Below are positions 58,601 to 64,000 of a DNA stretch of 64,000 nt, in pieces. This stretch comes from an uncultured Schlesneria sp. Its GTDB lineage: Bacteria > Planctomycetota > Planctomycetia > Planctomycetales > Planctomycetaceae. Made by a program: the position numbers and the translations under genes. The notes under the pieces are model-generated. The model was given only the letters and a program-made list of their open reading frames with translations. It was not told the DNA's origin and did not search any database. The stretch's first letter is position 1; each line of letters opens with the position of its first letter. The stretch is taken from assembly GCA_903899985.1 (NCBI GenBank), contig CAIULL010000080.1, positions 51,740-115,739 of the forward strand. Direction: 5' to 3'.

Positions 58601-60261
58601 TTGAAACCACTGAATTCAGAGTAGTTGGCAAGCGTGATTGAAGCATTGGTCACGGGATTAATTGGTGTATTGTCGAACTCAGGTTTTGCACCGGACCCTT
58701 GAGGCAAGAGCAATCCGTAACCAAGAGACGAGTTTGAATTCAACGCATTGGTATTGACCAGATGCTCAACACTGGCTGATCCGCCAAGCACACGAACATT
58801 TTCCTGGAGCTGGACGGTACCGTTGTCAGCGGGATTGACTTTGGAATCAAACACGCTGCCACCCTTTACGAAGATTATGCCGCGAAGATCACTTCCTGTG
58901 GGCGCGGGAGTATCCTTAAGAATTGCTGCCTGAGCATTTGAGAATACCTGATAGGGGTTTTCATACGTACCATTGCCGATGACTCCATTGAAGAACGGTG
59001 CTTTGGAGTTGCTGTCGACGAATTCGAAGAAGTAAGGTTTATTTGTATTGGGATCGTCAACAACCGCCCCAACATCTGTCTGATAAGCGGTTCCCACAAT
59101 GATGTTGTAATTTCGGATGACGGGCGTTGTCATGCGATCGTACTGAGACTTCGGTGTGCCAGCGGCTTGCTTGAACCCGCCGTAACTCCATGACCCTCCG
59201 AAGACCACGTTCGTTTTGAATTGTTGATCGTGCGTCACTTCGAGCTGAAGCGAGACACTGGGGATGACATTGGCCTGAATTCGCGTTTTCCATCCACCAA
59301 ACGATTGGATCAGGTCACTTTCATACCAGTAACCACCTCCGAACACGCGAACATCGTGACGCTGAGGAACCGCACCGGGAATCGGCACGCCAATTTCACC
59401 GTCAAATCCGTGCAAGGCATTGTTGAACGTGTGCAGTCGATTGACCGTCAACAGGTGTCCCACGAATTGTTGCGTACCGTCGACGTTGACCAGGCTGGTT
59501 TGCACCGCCGACTGTCCCGTGGGGAAATAGGCATTACCGCGCAGATCGTAAAGTGAACCCAACCATTCCGCACCGAATCCGACCTGCCGGAAGGTCGAGC
59601 CACTCGTATTGTCATAATCGAAGAACGCATTCACACCGAGGATACGGTCGATTCTGGGGAAGTAATGACGAACACCGCCGCCGATATTGGCACCCCAGGT
59701 ATCGGTGGTGCTTTTAAAACCGCGAAAGTCCCCAAAGATCAGGTTATTGTCGACTAGCGAATACGGCATATATTCGATGGGGAACAGGGAATTTCTGCGA
59801 CCGATCGCAGGACCCGTAAATCCACCAATTCGAAACAGGCTTCCAAGTGCCTCTCCGGAACGGCCAGTCACTCGGTCGCTCGACAAGAAGCCGGGGTCCT
59901 CAACCTCGGGCCCCTGCATCTGAGGACTGACCTGAAGCGGGGTCATCTGCAGCGGTGCATCCTGACCGCGGAAGATCAATGAAGGAGTCAGATCAGGAGA
60001 AAGCCGCTTTTGTGCAACCGACTGAATCGGCTCAGGCTTCTCGTTCGACGTCAAGTCGACGCCCGATGAATCAGGCCGTTCGCCATCATCACGAGCCTGA
60101 TTCTTCTCGTCGGCAGTCTGGTCGACGACAGGCTTTTCTGCCTGCTCCTGACCGCGGATGGCCTGCCAGGGTACGACGGCCAAAAGGCCGAAGCAAATCC
60201 ACAGCAGGAACCGCATGGAACGGCCGACACGGTGATAACGTCGAGGAAGCGACACGTGCAT
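55609..60261 (-). CDS. Inverse-autotransporter-like outer membrane protein with beta-helix passenger
   Basis: 1550 residues with a signal peptide (cut near IRGQEQ). Residues about 150-380 resemble the inverse autotransporter beta-barrel: IGGGVRHYF, ILGVNAFFDYD, RQVGFGAEWLGSLYDLRGNAYF and GEIGVPIP, all strand-like with alternating aromatic residues. The remaining 1100 residues are Asn/Gly/Thr-rich and repetitive with NN-rich turns (for example NNNFINN, NNNISLGGND), typical of a right-handed parallel beta-helix. The usual Ig-like domains of intimin/invasin are not seen. It could be a surface adhesin. A GAGGTG ribosome site precedes ATG 60261. The gene follows the GspE-like gene on the same strand with 225 bases between. 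Confidence 0.72.
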   Translation of the reverse strand: MHVSLPRRYHRVGRSMRFLLWICFGLLAVVPWQAIRGQEQAEKPVVDQTADEKNQARDDGERPDSSGVDLTSNEKPEPIQSVAQKRLSPDLTPSLIFRGQDAPLQMTPLQVSPQMQGPEVEDPGFLSSDRVTGRSGEALGSLFRIGGFTGPAIGRRNSLFPIEYMPYSLVDNNLIFGDFRGFKSTTDTWGANIGGGVRHYFPRIDRILGVNAFFDYDNTSGSTFRQVGFGAEWLGSLYDLRGNAYFPTGQSAVQTSLVNVDGTQQFVGHLLTVNRLHTFNNALHGFDGEIGVPIPGAVPQRHDVRVFGGGYWYESDLIQSFGGWKTRIQANVIPSVSLQLEVTHDQQFKTNVVFGGSWSYGGFKQAAGTPKSQYDRMTTPVIRNYNIIVGTAYQTDVGAVVDDPNTNKPYFFEFVDSNSKAPFFNGVIGNGTYENPYQVFSNAQAAILKDTPAPTGSDLRGIIFVKGGSVFDSKVNPADNGTVQLQENVRVLGGSASVEHLVNTNALNSNSSLGYGLLLPQGSGAKPEFDNTPINPVTNASITLANYSEFSGFNVNQPVGIGLYGSGITGSTQYSTVRQTNVTGAGLNSVVLDNTAGRILFQGDAITSSGVTDASTFLVSNTQANSQVYFTQDPLTSSANPTPGTVTNNVTGTNLISTTLEVTKTKASSLVDFTNSTVSDKGGNGIQIHDNNGNVDIGNATLANDVGTALGILNDNGVFSSNGTVTITNSASDSIVIQNLGLNGSAVFPGAGNAFDVNILDRTSGRGIFLNDNLGTVSFTTGVNIQSPGNVAFAAIDYQHNGILVKDPITGVSTPQGGNASFNNITINGGGRGILIGPLVATNPPNYGTFTVTGTTSITGTNDVAIEIINDSSTVQFGTGTAGGGTTINNPLNIGIEVLANNGTVNFGGTTTINQPAFNAVGSPILPAINIQGNTNLLSSVSFNFADIIGGNVPAAPLPVNAPQYGVNIGDPVNTALFNPAPVTFNRLDILNLQNGTGLRVYNEGVAPIPAAQSGAAGTPGSGLFIGSGHILVTGGPAVDIEESTMSVTLNSVSDSISFFANQAPQFGINLVNDNAIVATNLPQLNQYMFTLGALPPAAQNSAGLISGATIAGININQTNANLIQTGAVQINSVTLQSNQLGLSANNLLQLSVNNSAFDFNLGQGVGNVGGKLAGQTGAAIDALNVPRVDIETSTFNQNGNFNGITNSLAGFVDHAIYLHASTPLVQPGISGVPISNNGTATAGKYIWSINNNTSLNGNLIGGFTGAPGAGDVVLIAGPPTAPLTYLAPGTATSPINLLPVPLVFQFNNNQVTVPNNNIGLLNNNFINNIAAVDVRWTGQIDLTSTVANVTSSMNNNNISLGGNDVGFLVQNASTQYVTNFNISNNTLLANNGGNTGIFINDSNQTNLSIDNNNFNFLTAVVNLVTNQDYGMRISVNNAPTNFSTMDISYNTITMAQGPLDQGIVFPTMFAPASITFNGNNINITGAQPIFGQGIQFQIVNGAPVVLHGNVNNIISVNGNGAGIRPINWFSPIPSTVTQGQFIINGAFGP

Positions 60262-60486
60262 CGAGGCACCTCTACGATGGGGCTAACTGGGCGCAGTACG
60301 AACCGCGACCGATCTTCGGACAAATGAGACGTGCAAACGAAATGTCTGATATGGGAGAAGGGCGCGTTGTAACCACGACGTCCAAACGGATCAACCCGAA
60401 TTTCGGGGAGTTTGGACGTGTGGACCTACATTTCTTTGGTAAGTCATACCCAGTTCCAGCACGAATTGCCGGAAAGACGAGAAAAA

Positions 60487-61809
60487 TCAGCCCTTAAAGA
60501 CCCGCTGCAGCTCTTCAAGTGAGGTTTTTCCTTCGGCAACGAGTCGTAAACCGTCCTTATGGAACGTCAGACAGCCTTCTGCTCGGGCAAGAGCCTTAAT
60601 CTGATCCGCTGGAGCCCCTTCGGCGATCAGTTTTCGGATTGGATCAGTGACAATAATCACTTCCATCATGGCCATGCGACCATAAAACCCAGCGCCGCCA
60701 CATTTATCGCAAGGGTCGTCTTCTTCGCCAGTCTTTTCATCAACCGCCGGTTCTCCTTTGCGGTAAAGGACTTTCGTTTCCGGAGGTAGACCGACCTTTT
60801 CCAGAAGCTTTGGATTGGGTCGGAACGCTTCGCGACATTGTGGACACAATAGCCGAACCAGTTTCGCACTGAATGCGGCATCAATCAGTTCGCTCGCCTT
60901 TTGTGGATCGCCTGACCATTCAACGAGCTGTCCGATCGCACTTGCACAATCTTTCGCCTGCATTTCACTGATGATACAGATCCGATCGGCCACGCTCATC
61001 AATTGTTGAGTGGTATCCGCATCTCGAATCGGATCGACAAAAATGACATCTGCCTCTTCGCGGATCATTCGCATCATCGATGTTTGTAAGTCGTCACCTG
61101 GATTGACTTCAAACTTTTTGATATTCAGCAATTCTCGATCTGTTTTCGCGATCGAATAGATGGAATACAGGTAGACGTCGATTCCTCGCAGTAAGGCGTA
61201 AGTCGTCGTTGTCACCCCCGAACCGGGCATCCCACAACAGACAATCAGCCCGTGACGATTGCCAGTAATGTCACGAATCGTCTGCCTCAAAGAATCGCTG
61301 AAACCGAGGTCGACCGGAGTTTCCAATTTGTGACTGAGATTACGAATACGAACCGTTAATCGTTCAGTCGCATCGGCTTGCGGCAATATGTCGACCGTGA
61401 GTTCGTACTTGGTACCGTGAAATTCCGCTTTAACGCCGCCGACCTGGTGCTTACCCTTAAGTCGAGCATCCAGACCGCACAAGACCTTCAGCATCTGAGT
61501 AATCGCATTCGCCTGCAACTTTGCAAGTCGCCCGCCAGCGAAGGGCATTCCATCGATCGATAAGGCGACTTGCGCCTTCTCACCTTTGACATCGACACGA
61601 ATCGTTTCAGCACGGCGCTCCAGGGCGTCGGTGATCATGTCTTTCGTGGGACGCAAAGCGGCTTGAACAAGGCGTGCATTTGCCGCCATATCCGCAGTTT
61701 TTCCGTTCATCGCCCCCTGAAAATTGACAAGATCGACTTCCTCTTCTTCCTCTTCGTCATCGTCTTCATCGTCAACATCGTCACGTTTCTTGCCAAAACC
61801 GAAAGCCAT
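60487..61809 (-). CDS. GspE/PilB-like secretion ATPase with degenerate Walker motifs
   Basis: The fold of a type II/IV secretion ATPase is recognisable: an N2-like domain, CGMPGSGVTTTTYAL at the Walker A place, VIFVDPIRDADTT at the Walker B place, and a metal-binding pair CPQC (322-325) and CDKC (367-370) with GFYGRMAMMEV behind it. However, the Walker A Lys is replaced by Val (V199), the usual GEIRD reads DPIRD, and the TLHTND-type His box is ISEMQAKD. The N-terminus has a long acidic run (residues 10-25). Loss of these residues predicts no normal ATP hydrolysis. It is followed by the beta-helix outer membrane gene, not by GspF or pilins. Confidence 0.8.
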   Translation of the reverse strand: MAFGFGKKRDDVDDEDDDEEEEEEVDLVNFQGAMNGKTADMAANARLVQAALRPTKDMITDALERRAETIRVDVKGEKAQVALSIDGMPFAGGRLAKLQANAITQMLKVLCGLDARLKGKHQVGGVKAEFHGTKYELTVDILPQADATERLTVRIRNLSHKLETPVDLGFSDSLRQTIRDITGNRHGLIVCCGMPGSGVTTTTYALLRGIDVYLYSIYSIAKTDRELLNIKKFEVNPGDDLQTSMMRMIREEADVIFVDPIRDADTTQQLMSVADRICIISEMQAKDCASAIGQLVEWSGDPQKASELIDAAFSAKLVRLLCPQCREAFRPNPKLLEKVGLPPETKVLYRKGEPAVDEKTGEEDDPCDKCGGAGFYGRMAMMEVIIVTDPIRKLIAEGAPADQIKALARAEGCLTFHKDGLRLVAEGKTSLEELQRVFKG

Positions 61810-61953
61810 TGAAAAGCCCCTAAATCAATTATTGATTGATTGTGACATTCGCAAAAAAACACAACGAAACTAACCGAATTTCACCGAAAAGACGAGCAAC
61901 AATCCATCGATCCGCTGCCGAACTGCGATTGTAACTCAGTCTAGCAAGCCGGA

Positions 61954-62841
61954 TTACAGCAGGCCATAAGCGACCAATGTCTTTCGCAGTCTTTCTTCTT
62001 CGGACGACGACAACGGAGTGAGTGGCAGCCGCAGCTCGCCGGTGTCTCTCCCAAGCATTTTCATCGCGATCTTGACCGGAATCGGGTTCGTCGCGATACC
62101 CAGCATGTCACGGCACAGTGAGAAAAGCTTGAAATGCCAGGATTGGGCTTCTGCCATATTTCCTGCTTTGAATGCCTTGAGCAATTGAAGCATGTCACCA
62201 GGCACGATGTTTCCAACCACAGAGACGATCCCGCTTCCTCCCATCGCCAAAATCGGAAGCGTAAGACTGTCATCGCCGCTGAGCACCGTCAAATTCGTCA
62301 ACGCCAGGGTTTGCGATGCTTGATCCATCGAACCGGTTGCTTCTTTAATCGCGACAACACTCGGGATCTCAGCAATTCGAGCAACAACATCGGGCTCCAT
62401 GTTTTTTGCGGTCCGACCCGGGATGTTGTACAGAATGATCGGGATATCGACCGCTTCGGCGACAGCTCGGTAATGCTGATAAAAACCTTCTCCAGTCGGC
62501 TTGTTGTAATAAGGAGCCACCATCATCGCGCCATCGGCCCCGACCGATTTTGCGAATTTTGTCAGTTCGATGGCTTCGGATGTGCTGTTCGAACCCGTGC
62601 CCGCCATCACTTTAATTCGACCCGCTGCGTGCTCGCAGACAACGGCGACGACGCGTTCGTGTTCCGCAGTCGACAACGTGGGACACTCGCCAGTCGTCCC
62701 GACGGGACAAAGGCCATTCGTTCCTTGAGCAATCTGCCAATCCACCATCTTTTTGAGCGCAGCCTCATCCACTTTTCCGTTTTTGAACGGAGTGACAATG
62801 GCCACAGTCAAACCGGCGAACTGTTCACCTTTTCGAGTCAT
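61954..62841 (-). CDS. dapA: 4-hydroxy-tetrahydrodipicolinate synthase
   Basis: Condenses pyruvate with aspartate semialdehyde on the way to lysine and diaminopimelate. The Schiff-base Lys is in [27 protein letters not shown] and LYNIPGRT cover the proton relay and substrate loop. ATG at 62841 is used over a TTG eight codons upstream. A diaminopimelate role fits a peptidoglycan-containing cell. It follows the dehydrogenase gene by five bases on the same strand. Confidence 0.92.
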   Translation of the reverse strand: MTRKGEQFAGLTVAIVTPFKNGKVDEAALKKMVDWQIAQGTNGLCPVGTTGECPTLSTAEHERVVAVVCEHAAGRIKVMAGTGSNSTSEAIELTKFAKSVGADGAMMVAPYYNKPTGEGFYQHYRAVAEAVDIPIILYNIPGRTAKNMEPDVVARIAEIPSVVAIKEATGSMDQASQTLALTNLTVLSGDDSLTLPILAMGGSGIVSVVGNIVPGDMLQLLKAFKAGNMAEAQSWHFKLFSLCRDMLGIATNPIPVKIAMKMLGRDTGELRLPLTPLSSSEEERLRKTLVAYGLL

Positions 62842-62846
62842 TGAAT

Positions 62847-63767
62847 TTACTTTCTGTTCTTCCAATCAATTCCCGCCATTTCCGACAACGCCAGCATCAA
62901 GGCATGAGTTCCATTTCGTCCCCAGCCCTTGGATTTGACGGACAAATACAACTGTTCGCCAAGCGCCAACCCAGGCAGGCACAAACCCATTCGTTTTGCT
63001 TCCGAGAGCGCTATTCCCATGTCTTTGATAAAGTGTTCGACAAAGAACCCGGGATCAAAGTTATTGTTCATGATCCGGGGACCAAGGTTGTTCAGCGACC
63101 AGCTACCAGCTGCACCAGGTCCGACAGATTGCAACATCGTCGGAAGATCAAGTCCGGCTTTGTACCCATATAACAGTGACTCACAGACCCCGATCATATT
63201 CGTGGCGATCAAGATCTGGTTCGCCATCTTGGCGTGCTGCCCAGCCCCCGCTTTTCCCTGATGAACCAGGGTTTTTCCCATCGTTGAAAACAGCGGTTGA
63301 AGAGAATCGACCACTTCTTTCTCGCCACCAATCATGATCGAAAGCGTGGCATTCTTGGCGCCGATATCACCCCCGGAAACAGGTGCGTCGACGCTGAACA
63401 CTCCCTTTTTGGCTGCCGTCTGATGAATTTCTACAGCCAATGATGGCTCGCTCGTCGTCATATCGACCAGAATTGTCCCCGGTTTCGATCCTGCAAGAGC
63501 GCCTTCAGCGCCGAGCATGACCTCCCGAACGTCACTGGGAAACCCGACGATCGAAAACACGACGTCTGATTGCTCGGCGACCTTTTTCGGTGTCTCCGCC
63601 CATTGGGCACCTCGTGAAATCAGCGGTTCAGCCTTACTTTTGGACCGACTGAATACCGTCGCGGAGTATCCAGCGGAAATCAGGTGCCCCACCATGCTGG
63701 AACCCATCACGCCGGTCCCAATCCAGCCAATTCGTGTCACTCCCGGGCTGATCGCCGCTGCCGCCAT
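62847..63767 (-). CDS. Beta-hydroxyacid dehydrogenase (3-hydroxyisobutyrate dehydrogenase family)
   Basis: NAD(P)-binding [12 protein letters not shown] motif at residues about 14-25, DMTTSEPS and the family signature [19 protein letters not shown] in the middle, and the catalytic Lys in [11 protein letters not shown] (usually GxGxxxKxxN). The C-terminal all-helical domain follows. Substrates in the family include 3-hydroxyisobutyrate, tartronate semialdehyde, gamma-hydroxybutyrate and glyoxylate; none can be chosen here. It shares a transcript with dapA, probably by chance of position. Confidence 0.85.
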   Translation of the reverse strand: MAAAAISPGVTRIGWIGTGVMGSSMVGHLISAGYSATVFSRSKSKAEPLISRGAQWAETPKKVAEQSDVVFSIVGFPSDVREVMLGAEGALAGSKPGTILVDMTTSEPSLAVEIHQTAAKKGVFSVDAPVSGGDIGAKNATLSIMIGGEKEVVDSLQPLFSTMGKTLVHQGKAGAGQHAKMANQILIATNMIGVCESLLYGYKAGLDLPTMLQSVGPGAAGSWSLNNLGPRIMNNNFDPGFFVEHFIKDMGIALSEAKRMGLCLPGLALGEQLYLSVKSKGWGRNGTHALMLALSEMAGIDWKNRK

Positions 63768-63915
63768 TGTCGTCGTTCCGTTGTTTTTTCAGGAAATCGC
63801 AAATCCGAGTCGACACACGCCGCCGTCGGGTCATTTCAGTCCGTCAGTATATCGCGAGCCAATTACTTCGTCACGCAAGCCGAATCCTTATTGGACGCGA
63901 CTTGAGATTCCCGGC

Positions 63916-63999
63916 GCGGGCTTCGCCCGCAACCCAATGGGAGGGCGAGGCTCCTGCCGAGCCGCTGAGTCGATGCGTGTACCTACTTTACGGCTCGGC
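63916..63999. repeat. Dispersed GC-rich palindromic repeat at window end
   Basis: A hairpin GCGGGC-TTC-GCCCGC (63916-63930) is followed by an inverted pair GCCGAGCCG (63956-63964) and CGGCTCGGC (63991-63999). The word GGGAGGGCGAGGCTCCTGCC between them is typical of repeats scattered through planctomycete genomes. The element probably continues beyond the window. Confidence 0.6.
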
Positions 64000-64000
64000 G

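Noticed and set aside
55985..59923. Many plus-strand frames across the 1550-residue outer membrane gene
   Set aside because: All are shadows of the long, repetitive minus-strand gene; none has recognisable motifs.

Overview
The window looks like an ordinary chromosomal segment of a planctomycete (Planctomycetaceae/Schlesneria-like), judged from the gene families and not from any marker gene. Pointers are a large WD40 protein with a signal peptide, several secretin/type II secretion relatives scattered as single genes, a Tat-exported sialidase-like protein, an N-terminal HTH plus C-terminal receiver protein, a DUF6134 gene beside ketosynthase, ACP and CFA-type methyltransferase genes, and palindromic intergenic repeats of the kind common in these genomes. 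No rRNA, tRNA, CRISPR array, prophage or insertion sequence was recognised. The only mobile-element-related gene is an Rpn/PD-(D/E)XK nuclease.

Layout. 0-8 kb: sialidase-like protein; shikimate kinase overlapping a prepilin peptidase; Rpn nuclease; a lipoprotein amidase overlapping an esterase; an enolase-superfamily enzyme. 8-16 kb: purA with a hairpin/T-run in its leader, a GT87 membrane glycosyltransferase, a planctomycete-type exported hypothetical protein, an ExeA-like ATPase and a gamma-glutamyltransferase. 16-20 kb: hisI-hisG followed by a membrane-anchored RNase Sa/barnase-like gene, then a sphingolipid-type desaturase. 20-26 kb: MscK-like channel overlapping ruvA; FIST protein overlapping ribF. 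26-34 kb: HTH-receiver regulator with a strong terminator, a secretin-N-domain protein without a visible pore domain, and the complete 5-oxoprolinase operon pxpB-pxpC-pxpA. 34-42 kb: secreted hydrolase, DUF1015 protein, holA, and a WD40 protein with 21 countable repeats.

42-47 kb is the most system-like stretch: an intact ketosynthase, a shorter ketosynthase-like protein that seems to have lost the active-site Cys, a DUF6134 secreted protein, a divergent acyl carrier protein, a CFA-synthase-like methyltransferase and a small membrane protein. It could make or modify an unusual acyl chain. 47-64 kb: argS, a membrane protein with two ClpP-like domains and an NfeD region, a DksA/TraR zinc finger with lspA, exported msrA, miaA, a 1550-residue inverse-autotransporter-like outer-membrane protein, a GspE-like protein that lost its Walker A lysine, dapA and a beta-hydroxyacid dehydrogenase.

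Most genes sit in pairs or threes with ATGA or TGATG overlaps (aroK/prepilin peptidase, amidase/esterase, mscK-like/ruvA, FIST/ribF, pxpB/pxpC) and are otherwise housekeeping. The candidates for new biology are the ketosynthase/ACP/CFA group, the GspE-like pseudo-ATPase, the anchored RNase without a visible inhibitor, the inverse-autotransporter/beta-helix protein and the desaturase.
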